A stretch of DNA of 64,000 nucleotides, from the NCBI GenBank assembly GCA_016219005.1, contig JACRCN010000087.1:33488-97487 (forward strand). Direction: 5' to 3'. The notes beneath the pieces were generated by a model that saw only the letters and a program-made list of their open reading frames with translations, made no database searches and was not told where the DNA came from. Numbering within the stretch: position 1 is the stretch's first letter; the number at the start of each line of letters is the position of its first letter. Source of the DNA: Deltaproteobacteria bacterium (lineage in GTDB: Bacteria > Desulfobacterota > Desulfobacteria > Desulfobacterales > SpSt-501). This document shows, in pieces, positions 8,885 through 16,531 of this stretch. The position numbers and the translations under genes are program-made.

Positions 8885-10597
8885 ATGATCGGCGCCAAAG
8901 TTATCGTGGACATGTTGCGGCAGTACCAGGTGGAATTCATCTTCGGTGTCCCGGGGGACACCAGCATTGCCCTCTACGAGGCGCTCTACGACGCCGGGGA
9001 AGGCATCCGCCACGTGATGGCCCGCGACGAGCGCTCCGCCTCGTTCATGGCCGACGCCTACGCGCGCCTGTCGCACAAGCCCGGGATCTGCGAATGCCCC
9101 AGCGGCGCAGGTCCGCTCTATTCCGTCCCGGGGGTCGCCGAGGCCAACGCCTCCTCCGTCCCGGTCATCCTGATGACTTCCGACATCCCGCTCGGCGGCG
9201 AGGGCAAGCAGACCATCACCGAGCTCGACTGCCAGAAACTCTTCGAGTCCATCACCAAGTGGTCGAGTGTCCTCAAGGACGTGCGCAAGATTCCGGAAAC
9301 CTTCCGCCGCGCCTTCCGCATCGCCACCTCCGGCCGACCCGGCGCGGTGCACCTGGCCCTGCCCCAGGAGGCGCTCAAGGGCGAGTACACGGGCGAGCCG
9401 CACACGGTCTACGCCGAGCCGGACTGCTGCGAATACCCGGCCTTCCGCACCCGCGGCAGTCGCCAGGTGCTCGAGGAGCTGACCCGGCAGCTCAGCGGCG
9501 CACGCCGTCCCGTCGTTATCGCCGGCGGCGGCGCCAACCACTCGCAGGCCGGGCCCCAGGTCATCGCGCTGGCGGAGTGGCTCCGCGCGCCGGTGGTCAC
9601 CACTATTTCCGGCCAGGGCATCATGCCGGACGAGCACCCGCTGGCGCTGGGGGTCATCGGCGACAACGGCTTCCACCCCCACGCCCACCGCGCGGTCGAG
9701 GACGGCGACGTCCTGCTCTACGTGGGCTGCAAGATGGGTTCGGTGTCCACCATCAGCTGGACGCTGCCCTCCTACCGCCCCGACCGCAAGATCCTCCAAG
9801 TCGACCTCGATCCCAAGCTGCTGGGCAACAACTTCCCGAATACGCTCAGCGTCGCCGGCGACGCCCGCCTGGTGCTGGACGACCTGATGGTCCTGCTCAA
9901 GCATTCCACCCCGGCCCGGACATCCTCCCCGTGGGTGGACGAGCTGAACCGCCTGCGCCGCCGGTTCTGGGAGGAGGCGCAGGCGGCGCTGAATTCGGAC
10001 GCAACGCCGATCCGGCCGGAGCGCGTCATGACGGCGCTGAACCGCCACCTGACGCCACCCTCCATTGTCATTTCCGATGCCGGAACCCCGACGCCCTACA
10101 TCACGCGTTTCCTCAAGCTGGCCGGCAAGGGCTCGCGCTTCATCATCCCCCGCTCCTACGGCGGCCTGGGCTATGCCATCCCGGCGGTGGTCGGCGCGTT
10201 TTTCGCGCAGCCCGGCGCGCGGCTGGTGGGCCTGTTCGGCGACGGCAGCCTCGGCATGTCCGCCGGCGAACTCGAGACCATCGCCCGGCTCAAGATCCCG
10301 GCCGTGCTGATCCATTTCAACAACGCCACCTTCGGCTGGATCCGTTCGCTGCAGGCCCTGCACAGCCAGGGCAAGTTCTACTCCGTGGATTTCACCGCCG
10401 GCAACCCCTGCCTGGTCGCCCAGGGCTTCGGCCTCAAGGCCCATGCCGTGAAATCCATCACCGATTTAGAGGAGGGCCTGCAACAAGCGTTTGCATCGGA
10501 AGGGCCGGTGTTCCTGGATATTCCCACCGCACCCAACCCCGGCGAGCTTCCGCCGGTCTATTCCTGGCTGCGGGCGGCGGAACACTCAAAAAAATAG
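8885..10597 (+). CDS. Thiamine-diphosphate enzyme, acetolactate-synthase-like
   Basis: Cytosolic ThDP-dependent enzyme of 570 aa with the three-domain POX/ALS layout. The N-terminal Pyr domain has FIFGVPGDTSIALYEAL and the activating glutamate Glu49 in ARDERSASFMADAYAR. A central domain has VIAGGGANHS. The C-terminal PP domain has the cofactor motif GDGSLGMSAGELET ending in NN about 30 residues on. Acetolactate synthase, glyoxylate carboligase, oxalyl-CoA decarboxylase and benzoylformate decarboxylase share this fold. Sequence features do not pick one, and no ilvN-like small subunit or branched-chain genes are nearby, so a catabolic decarboxylase or ligase is as likely. The start is set by TAAGGAG six bases upstream. 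A strong terminator follows. Confidence 0.87.
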   Translation: MIGAKVIVDMLRQYQVEFIFGVPGDTSIALYEALYDAGEGIRHVMARDERSASFMADAYARLSHKPGICECPSGAGPLYSVPGVAEANASSVPVILMTSDIPLGGEGKQTITELDCQKLFESITKWSSVLKDVRKIPETFRRAFRIATSGRPGAVHLALPQEALKGEYTGEPHTVYAEPDCCEYPAFRTRGSRQVLEELTRQLSGARRPVVIAGGGANHSQAGPQVIALAEWLRAPVVTTISGQGIMPDEHPLALGVIGDNGFHPHAHRAVEDGDVLLYVGCKMGSVSTISWTLPSYRPDRKILQVDLDPKLLGNNFPNTLSVAGDARLVLDDLMVLLKHSTPARTSSPWVDELNRLRRRFWEEAQAALNSDATPIRPERVMTALNRHLTPPSIVISDAGTPTPYITRFLKLAGKGSRFIIPRSYGGLGYAIPAVVGAFFAQPGARLVGLFGDGSLGMSAGELETIARLKIPAVLIHFNNATFGWIRSLQALHSQGKFYSVDFTAGNPCLVAQGFGLKAHAVKSITDLEEGLQQAFASEGPVFLDIPTAPNPGELPPVYSWLRAAEHSKK

Positions 10598-10924
10598 ACC
10601 CACGTGGACCCCTGCGGCAAACGGCCGATTACCCCAAGCGGGCCATAAAAAACCCCGGTGCGAAAGCACCGGGGTTTTTTATGGTATGTTGGGAAGTTCG
10701 GGTTTGGTATGGGTGTGTTTAGAGTTGAAGATCGCGAACAACTATGGATTGTATCAGAACATTGTTTGACACACAACATAGAATGGTCTAAAATTAAAAT
10801 GCAGGGGCATGGACCCCAGCAGTCATTCCCGCCTTTTTAAAAGCCCTGTTGTTTGGTTGAATGCATTCTTTTGTAATGAAGATAAAACAGTCGGTCGATC
10901 CGAATTTGCGATTGAGACAGGCGA
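10598..10924. other. Intergenic gap; GC content drops sharply
   Basis: The first part holds the TPP-enzyme terminator. From about 10685 the sequence becomes AT-rich and stays so through the next gene, unlike all surrounding DNA. Very short ORFs here (for example 10809-11042) lack ribosome-binding sites, and I do not call them genes. Confidence 0.6.
10647..10680 (+). terminator. Strong intrinsic terminator after TPP enzyme
   Basis: A perfect stem, AACCCCGGTGC / GCACCGGGGTT, closes a GAAA tetraloop and is followed by TTTTTT. It is preceded by A residues, so it could also act on the minus strand. It lies about 50 bases after the TPP-enzyme stop. Confidence 0.92.
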
Positions 10925-11512
10925 ATGTATAAAAATAATACCGAACCGCATAACAGTTCTTCTGATCTTAGTATTCTCCTTTCGACTATCTTCCATATCG
11001 CCTCCATTGCCTGCGTACCTTTCCTGGCCAATGGAACTGTAAACGGAAACATTTATGCATGCGGGTTGCTGATGGTTTGGACCATTTATTATTCCATTCG
11101 GTTGTTCAAGTCCGGAAAAATGCTCGGGTTGGCTTTCTTTCTCATCACCTTATCTGCAGTTGTGTTTGGGATATACAAGTTTGGATTGATGTCACAATAT
11201 AAAAATGCGAAGATTTATCTAGAAGAGGAAAAAACATTTTGCAGAGAAACCACATACGAAACGCTTTTGTTGAAATATGAAGCACAAAAAAGCATGATCA
11301 GCGCAGCCTTTCGAGCATGCCTCGACAAGCAACACATTCCACCCGAATCCTGCATCAAGGAGGTAAATCACGGGACAAGCCTGAATGAAGTCATGCTGGG
11401 TAATCGTCTGTTGCGTTTGACCAACTGTGCAAATTCCTTGAGCACTAAGGAAAAGAGCGTGGATCGCCTCAAGAATAGACCCTGGGTCAAGTTCTGGATG
11501 GGTTTACTTTGA
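10925..11512 (+). CDS. Orphan membrane protein in AT-rich patch
   Basis: I do not recognise this 195-aa protein. About three hydrophobic stretches can be seen near residues 17-36, 43-58 and 66-87, followed by a soluble, helix-rich C-terminal half with YLEEEKTFCRETTYE and four cysteines in all. Codon use is strongly A/T at third positions, unlike every neighbour, which suggests recent acquisition. The ATG has a GACAGG site a few bases upstream. The 3' end overlaps the convergent hrpB gene by 9 bases, so the gene has been kept intact up against its neighbour. No phage or transposase gene is adjacent to explain its arrival. Confidence 0.6.
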   Translation: MYKNNTEPHNSSSDLSILLSTIFHIASIACVPFLANGTVNGNIYACGLLMVWTIYYSIRLFKSGKMLGLAFFLITLSAVVFGIYKFGLMSQYKNAKIYLEEEKTFCRETTYETLLLKYEAQKSMISAAFRACLDKQHIPPESCIKEVNHGTSLNEVMLGNRLLRLTNCANSLSTKEKSVDRLKNRPWVKFWMGLL

Positions 11513-14023
11513 GCTTTTTTTCGTCCGGTGCGTCGGCTTTGCCTGAAGCGGATCATCGGGCCAGGGATGCTTCGGGTAGCGGCCCCTGAGATCTTTCTTC
11601 ACCTCGGAGTAGCCCCGGGCCCAGAACCCGGCCAGATCCGCGGTCACCTGCATGGGCCGGCCCGCCGGGGAAAGCAGGTGCAGCAGCACGGGTTGTTTGC
11701 CGCCGCCGACACGCGGGGTGTCGGTTCCGCCGAACATCTCCTGGATGCGCACCGCCAGCACCGGGATTTCACCGGAATAATCCAGGCGGATGCGCGAGCC
11801 GCTCGGCACCGTGAGATGGGTTGGAGCGAGTTCGTCGAGCGCCCGCCGCTGCCGCCAGTTGAGCATCCCGGCCAGTGCGGCTTCCAGGTCGACTTTCTTC
11901 AAATCCGGCAGCCGGGTGATGCCGGAGAGGTGAGCGCCCAGCCAATCCTCCAAAGAGCCGGCCAGCTTCGGGTCCGACACGTCCGGCCATTCCGGCCCGC
12001 CCGCGCCGACACGCCGCACGAACATCACGCGCTCCTGCCAGCGCCGCGCTTCCCGGGTCCAGGGCAGGCAGCCGATGCCTGCCAGCCGGATCCCCTTGAT
12101 CAGCGCCGACGCGATGACGGCGGGGTCCGGCGCGGAGAGCTGTTCTGATTTGAGAACAAGTGCCCCGAGCCTCAGTTCCCGTTCGGCAACCACCGCCTGC
12201 TTGCGGGGGTCCCAGTCGAGGATCTTGCGGGTGTGGACCTGCCCGGCATACTGGTCGAGCAGGGTCTCCAGATCGTAGGCCGCGGCGAGAAAGATGCGCG
12301 CCTCGCGGCGCTCACCGTCGAGATCGGCGGCAACGATGTAGTCCGAAGTGGAAAGCGGTTCCGGCGCGGCAAAAAAAGCGCCACGGCCGTTGGTCAACAG
12401 GAAGCGGCCCGGTGCGCCAGCCCGCCGCTGCCCAATGCGGTCGGGATAGGCCCAGGCGAGCAGCCGGCCGGCTTCGATCCGTGCTGCGCCTTGCGCTGCC
12501 AGGCCCAGGCGCTGGCGGAGCGCCTCCGCCAGTCGAATGACACGGCGGCAGGCCGCGCGGTCCACGACACGGCGCGAAGCATCGGACCGTTCGCCCACCC
12601 GCAGATCGTGAATGATCTCCAGCCGCAACCGCAGGTCCGAGTCCTGCGCTCCAGACGCAAACGGCACAAAATCCCGCTCGCTCAAAAGTGCCGCCATGTC
12701 GCAGGCCGCCCCGCCGGCCCCCGCGTCCATCGCCGCCAGCACCATGTGGGCCAGGCGGGGGTGCATGGGCAGCTCCGCCATCCGGCGCCCGTGGCGGGTA
12801 ACTGCCCCGGCGCCGTCCAGCGCGCCGACCTCGGACAGGAGCTGCCGCGCCTGGTCGAACGCCGCCGCGGGCGGCGGGTCGAGCCATCGCAGCCGGCCGG
12901 GGGAACCGACCCCCCACGCGGCCAACTCGAGCGCCAGCGCGGCGAGATCGGCCTGCAGGATCTCCGGAACGCTGCGCGGCGCAAGACGGCCGTGGGCCTC
13001 CTCGGACCACAGCCGGTAGCACACCCCCGGCGCCGTGCGGCCGGCCCGGCCGCGGCGCTGGTCAGCGGACTCGCGCGAGACCGGCAGGGTCACCAGTCGC
13101 GTCATGCCGCTGCGGACATCCAGCCGGGGAGCACGCGCCAACCCGCTGTCGACCACCACGCGGATACCTTCAATGGTCAGGCTGGTCTCGGCGATGTTGG
13201 TGGCCAGTACGATCTTGCGCCGACCCGCCGGCGCCGGGGCGATGGCCCGGTCCTGCTCCTCGCGGGTCAGGTTGCCGGAAAGCGGTGCCAGCATCCACTC
13301 CGGCCCTAAACGCGATGCCTGCAGCAGCGCCAGGACCCGGCGGATCTCCGGCGCCCCGGGCAGAAAAGCGAGAATGCTGCCGGTCTCGGCGGCGGCCGCG
13401 GCGAGCACCGCTGCCGCAACCTCCCGTTCCAGGGGCTGACCGCCGCCTCGGCCGCCCGCATAGCGCGTCTCCACCTCGAACTGCCGGCCTTCGCAGGCGA
13501 CGACTGGAGCGCCGCCGAGCAGCGCGGCGACGGGCTCCGTTTCCATGGTAGCGGACATCACTAAAAGCTTCAGGTCCGGGCTCAGCACTCCCTGCAGGTC
13601 CAGGCAGAGCGCCAGCCCCAGGTCGGCCTCCAGGTGGCGCTCATGGAACTCGTCAAAGATCACCAGCCCCGTCCCTGCCAGAGAGGCGTCGCGCTGCATC
13701 AGACGCGTCAGCACCCCTTCGGTCACCACCTCGATGCGGGTCTGGGGACCAACGCGCGTGTCCATGCGCACCCGGTAGCCCACGGTCCGGCCCACGGGCT
13801 CGCCCAGGAGCTGCGCCATGTAGGCCGCAGCGGCCCGCGCCGCCAGGCGCCGCGGCTCGAGCATGACGATGCGCCGACCCGCGAGCCAGGGTTCGCCCAG
13901 CAGGGCCAGAGGGGCCCGCGTGGTTTTCCCGGACCCGGGGGGCGCCTGGAGAATCGCACCGGCGCCCGAACCCAGGGCGGCCTTGAGATCCCCCAGCACG
14001 GCATCAATCGGAAGCGGCATCAT
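11504..14023 (-). CDS. hrpB: ATP-dependent helicase HrpB (DEAH/RHA type)
   Basis: Large helicase of 839 aa, matching HrpB in length and domain order. Motif I is APPGSGKTTRAPL (about residue 28), motif II is DEFHERH, and motif III is SATM. The helicase C domain follows with ATNIAETSLTI and QRRGRAGRTAPGVCYR, then the HA2 region and an HrpB-specific C-terminal domain ending KHPWPDDPLQAKP. It is predicted to unwind RNA or RNP using ATP; the cellular role of HrpB is not well defined. Two adjacent ATGs compete as start and neither has a clear Shine-Dalgarno. The gene overlaps the orphan gene's 3' end by 9 bases. Upstream is a minus-strand terminator-like hairpin inside the probable leader. Confidence 0.93.
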   Translation of the reverse strand: MMPLPIDAVLGDLKAALGSGAGAILQAPPGSGKTTRAPLALLGEPWLAGRRIVMLEPRRLAARAAAAYMAQLLGEPVGRTVGYRVRMDTRVGPQTRIEVVTEGVLTRLMQRDASLAGTGLVIFDEFHERHLEADLGLALCLDLQGVLSPDLKLLVMSATMETEPVAALLGGAPVVACEGRQFEVETRYAGGRGGGQPLEREVAAAVLAAAAAETGSILAFLPGAPEIRRVLALLQASRLGPEWMLAPLSGNLTREEQDRAIAPAPAGRRKIVLATNIAETSLTIEGIRVVVDSGLARAPRLDVRSGMTRLVTLPVSRESADQRRGRAGRTAPGVCYRLWSEEAHGRLAPRSVPEILQADLAALALELAAWGVGSPGRLRWLDPPPAAAFDQARQLLSEVGALDGAGAVTRHGRRMAELPMHPRLAHMVLAAMDAGAGGAACDMAALLSERDFVPFASGAQDSDLRLRLEIIHDLRVGERSDASRRVVDRAACRRVIRLAEALRQRLGLAAQGAARIEAGRLLAWAYPDRIGQRRAGAPGRFLLTNGRGAFFAAPEPLSTSDYIVAADLDGERREARIFLAAAYDLETLLDQYAGQVHTRKILDWDPRKQAVVAERELRLGALVLKSEQLSAPDPAVIASALIKGIRLAGIGCLPWTREARRWQERVMFVRRVGAGGPEWPDVSDPKLAGSLEDWLGAHLSGITRLPDLKKVDLEAALAGMLNWRQRRALDELAPTHLTVPSGSRIRLDYSGEIPVLAVRIQEMFGGTDTPRVGGGKQPVLLHLLSPAGRPMQVTADLAGFWARGYSEVKKDLRGRYPKHPWPDDPLQAKPTHRTKKSSK

Positions 14024-14062
14024 GACAATCGGTTATAGTGGCGAACGGTCCGGCTCGGCAAC

Positions 14063-14102
14063 AAAAAAGCGCAGGCCGGCAGATGCGGGCCGGCCTGCGC
14101 TT
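14063..14102 (-). terminator. Terminator-like hairpin in hrpB leader
   Basis: A 12-bp stem, GCGCAGGCCGGC / GCCGGCCTGCGC, extended by two A-T pairs, ends in TTTTTT on the minus strand. It lies 40 bases before the hrpB start and points into it. No minus-strand gene precedes it, so it is either an attenuator for hrpB or a block against antisense transcription from the uspA side. Confidence 0.7.
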
Positions 14103-14116
14103 GGGGAAGGTTTGTG

Positions 14117-14145
14117 TTGACAAGAAAGCCATATCAGATTAAAAA
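14117..14145 (+). promoter_or_regulatory. Candidate sigma70 promoter for universal stress gene
   Basis: A perfect TTGACA is followed after 17 bases by TAAAAA. The start of transcription would be near 14152, about 50 bases before the ATG. The sequence around the -35 (GGTTTGTGTTGACAA) recurs almost exactly upstream of the TAXI gene at 15303. Confidence 0.5.
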
Positions 14146-14191
14146 TTTAGCGTTTTATAGCGGGTTTCCTTATCCCGAAACTCTAAATTTT
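14142..14191 (+). repeat. Inverted repeat in the 5' leader of uspA-like gene
   Basis: AAAATTTAG at 14142-14150 and CTAAATTTT at 14183-14191 are perfect inverted repeats. The right arm ends just before the AGGGGGA ribosome-binding site. It may be an operator or an mRNA stem that affects initiation; no more can be said from sequence. Confidence 0.45.
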
Positions 14192-14201
14192 AGGGGGAAA
14201 A

Positions 14202-14738
14202 ATGAGCCTGCAACTTCCTCAAATAAAAAAAATCCTCTTCACGACGGACCTCTCACAGCAGACGAGACACGCGTTCAGCTACGCTGCAGGGTTGGCGCAC
14301 CAATACGGCGCCACGCTGACGATCCTTTATGTAATGGAGGATATATCAGGGTCTCAAAGCGCAAATCTGAAAGCATTCATCGGCAGCGAGCGCTGGAAGG
14401 AGCTGAAAACCTCCTATGAACAGCAAATCCAGCAGGTTCTCATCGGCAAAAAGCGGGAGGGCGCCATGATTCGGGAGGCCCTCGGGGCTATGTTCACTGC
14501 CGCGCAAAATGAGCTTCCGGAGAAGAACCTGCGGTCAGATGAAATTGTGGTCACCCAGGGCGACACGGTTGACTGCATCACCCAGGAAGCCGAGGCCCGG
14601 CAGGTCGATCTCATCGTCATGGGCTATCACCCGCAGGGGCGGCTGGGGGAGGCCATAATCGGCAGCGTCAGCCGCAACGTGGTGCGCCGGAGCAAGGTTC
14701 CGGTGCTCCTGGTGCGTCTGCCGGAGCTGGGGGTGTGA
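14202..14738 (+). CDS. Universal stress protein (UspA family)
   Basis: Cytosolic protein of 178 aa with the UspA alpha/beta fold. It starts MSLQLPQIKKILFTTDLS, the usual first strand and aspartate. Near the C-terminus it has VMGYHPQGRLGEAIIGS, which matches the G-2x-G-9x-G(S/T) nucleotide-binding signature, so it is predicted to be the ATP-binding type. The final strand is VPVLLVRL. It is about 30 residues longer than minimal UspA because of a helical insertion around residues 60-95. AGGGGGA precedes the ATG. It is monocistronic with its own promoter and terminator, which fits stress-responsive expression. Partner and trigger are unknown. Confidence 0.9.
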   Translation: MSLQLPQIKKILFTTDLSQQTRHAFSYAAGLAHQYGATLTILYVMEDISGSQSANLKAFIGSERWKELKTSYEQQIQQVLIGKKREGAMIREALGAMFTAAQNELPEKNLRSDEIVVTQGDTVDCITQEAEARQVDLIVMGYHPQGRLGEAIIGSVSRNVVRRSKVPVLLVRLPELGV

Positions 14739-14779
14739 TTTTTTTCGTTCCGCCCGCCTGAAAGAACACCATCACAATA

Positions 14780-14821
14780 ATCAAAGGCCGTGGGGTCGAA
14801 GCCCACGGCCTTTGATTTTTC
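14780..14821 (+). terminator. Intrinsic terminator after universal stress gene
   Basis: A perfect long stem, ATCAAAGGCCGTGGG paired with its complement around a short loop, is followed by TTTTTCC. It starts about 40 bases after the stop codon. Confidence 0.92.
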
Positions 14822-15302
14822 CCCGAATACTCTCGGCATTGCATCATTTCCCCTGCCATCGGCGGAAATTCCGGTAGTCGTCCAGCATCCGCGGTTCCTT
14901 CAACGAGCCGAACGGGATATCACCCTACCCCGTCCGGCGGTAAAGGCGTCCTTTCCCTGCGAATTCCGAAAAGCTCATGAGTGCGGAGCAAGTCAGACGC
15001 GGTGCGATCCTCTCGCAAGGACTCGGTGTGGTCGAAACCCATACTGGAGATGGCGATGCAGGATAAACCCCCACCGTATAAGATTTGCGGCGGAAAGGTT
15101 TGAGTTGACAAAGAGCCCATGCCATAATAGAGATCAAACTTTAGAGTGTTTGCATAAATTGATAACCTTATAATATCTATAAAGCCCGGTTGGAAGCTGA
15201 AGAAGATTCAGCCCCGCCCCGCCTTTTATTCCGGCCGGCGTAACACGGTTCTTCGAAACAGCGGCACCGCGTTTCACCCATCATACTCGAAGGAGGAATA
15301 CG
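14822..15302. other. Long leader/promoter region of second TAXI TRAP operon
   Basis: About 480 bases without a convincing gene; several short ORFs in both directions lack ribosome-binding sites. TTGACA at 15105-15110 sits in GGTTTGAGTTGACAA, a near copy of the uspA promoter context, but its -10 is poor (TAGAGA at 17-base spacing). A perfect TATAAT occurs at 15169-15174 with no good -35. The last 130 bases before the SBP start would be leader; GAAGGAGGAA just before the ATG is a strong Shine-Dalgarno. Confidence 0.45.
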
Positions 15303-16349
15303 ATGTCAGGGAAAAGACCAGTTTACAGCTTTTCGGTATTCGTGGCAGCCCTTGTCGCCGTTTTTACTTTTTCGGCGATCGATCCGGCTAACGCGCAGGA
15401 GCGCAAGTCGATCCGCTGGGCCACCTCCAGCACCGGTTCATACGGGTATAAGGTCGCGGCCCAGATGGTCAAAGTGCTGGAGGACGCGCTGGGTGGCCAA
15501 TACACCGTCACCGTCAATCCGTATCCATCGACGACCGCCGCTATGAAGGCGACCATGGATGGCGATGCGGAGATCGGCTACACCGCCGACGTCGGGATGG
15601 CCGATGTCTACAAGGGCGAAGGCGCCTTCAAGGATTACAAGCCCGCCAAGTCGAGGATGGTCCACACCTGGTATGCGTACCCGATGGAGTCGTTCATGGC
15701 CGTGTATGCCCCGAAGGCCGACCAGTTCAAGTCCTGGGGCGACTTCAGCGGCAAGCCGGTGTTCTTCACCCCCGCCGGCTTCATGAACTGGCTGAATTTC
15801 CGGCGCATCTACAAGGCGCTGGGCTACAACTTCAAGCATGTCCAGATCGGCGAGGCGGCCCAGGGCGACGCGCTCCAGGCCGGCACCATCGTCGGCGCTG
15901 TCTGCTATACGACCGCCGGCAAGTCCCTTCCGTCCTACTGGCGCGAGACCGAGCTGCGCCTGGACATCAAGTTGATCAACCCGAGCCCGGATGAAGTCAA
16001 GAAGCTGACCGCGGCGAACCTCGCGCCCACGGAGATCGATGCGACGAAGGTATTCAGCAAGGATGTCGGCGTGAAGACGGTCCTGGGCGTGCCCCTCCTG
16101 TTCGCCTACAACATGCTGGCGGATATGCCCGAGGAGATCGTCTACAAGATGCTGAGCAAGTTCTATGCTGAACGCGATAACCTTGCCAAGGCCGACCCGG
16201 GTTTCGAACCCATGGCGCGCGACTTTATCGGCATGCAGGTGAAAGGCATCAACGGCGAGCCGGACGCTCCCGTACATGCGGGGCTGGCGAAGTTCCTCAA
16301 GGAGCACAAGGCCTGGAACGACAAGTGGAAGATCGCCGGCAGCAAGTGA
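15303..16349 (+). CDS. TAXI-family TRAP solute-binding protein
   Basis: Periplasmic binding protein of 348 aa. A Sec-type signal peptide spans about residues 1-31 and ends in the ANA|QE cleavage site. The mature start IRWATSSTGSYGYKVAA is the TAXI-type first strand and loop. It is clearly a different subfamily from the protein at 5017-6027, which has the GGMGG loop and a twin-arginine signal. Tryptophan- and tyrosine-rich segments (VHTWYAYPMESF, FMNWLNFRR) may line the ligand pocket. AGGAGG lies about 7 bases before the ATG. It is followed after 182 bases by its fused permease; a strong hairpin in that gap may let the SBP be made in excess. Ligand unknown. Confidence 0.9.
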   Translation: MSGKRPVYSFSVFVAALVAVFTFSAIDPANAQERKSIRWATSSTGSYGYKVAAQMVKVLEDALGGQYTVTVNPYPSTTAAMKATMDGDAEIGYTADVGMADVYKGEGAFKDYKPAKSRMVHTWYAYPMESFMAVYAPKADQFKSWGDFSGKPVFFTPAGFMNWLNFRRIYKALGYNFKHVQIGEAAQGDALQAGTIVGAVCYTTAGKSLPSYWRETELRLDIKLINPSPDEVKKLTAANLAPTEIDATKVFSKDVGVKTVLGVPLLFAYNMLADMPEEIVYKMLSKFYAERDNLAKADPGFEPMARDFIGMQVKGINGEPDAPVHAGLAKFLKEHKAWNDKWKIAGSK

Positions 16350-16369
16350 TCGCGCAATCGGACGCCCGG

Positions 16370-16408
16370 GGGTGAGGACCTGCGCCGCACAGGCGCCGGT
16401 CCTCGCCC
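16370..16408 (+). promoter_or_regulatory. Intercistronic hairpin between SBP and permease
   Basis: A two-part stem pairs GGGTGAGGACC with GGTCCTCGCCC (one G-U) and then GCGCC with GGCGC around a 5-base loop. No T-run follows. An outer 8-bp pairing (ATCGGACG at 16357, CGTCCGAT at 16444) could extend it. It probably protects the SBP message or partly attenuates read-through. Confidence 0.55.
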
Positions 16409-16531
16409 GGCCCGCTTACCGCGGGGTTCGGCCGAGCACCGGACGTCCGATCCGTTGACCGCCCGCACCCGCCGTATCTGCGCCGCAGTTCGGCAGTCGA
16501 AAGGCCATCTGGATCGAAAGGAGAGAAAGCC

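Noticed and set aside
8885-10597. Calling the TPP enzyme ilvB
   Set aside because: No regulatory subunit or branched-chain biosynthesis gene is adjacent, and the fold is shared by several unrelated decarboxylases and ligases.
8854-10722. 622-aa plus-strand ORF overlapping the TPP enzyme in another frame
   Set aside because: The TPP enzyme frame has intact cofactor motifs; this frame is Pro/Arg-rich noise.
12233-13309. 358-aa plus-strand ORF opposite hrpB
   Set aside because: It lies entirely antisense to a clearly conserved helicase, has no recognisable motif, and long open antisense frames are expected in GC-rich coding DNA.
15105-15133. A firm promoter call before the second TAXI gene
   Set aside because: The -35 is perfect, but no acceptable -10 exists at normal spacing, so it is only mentioned within the gap entry.
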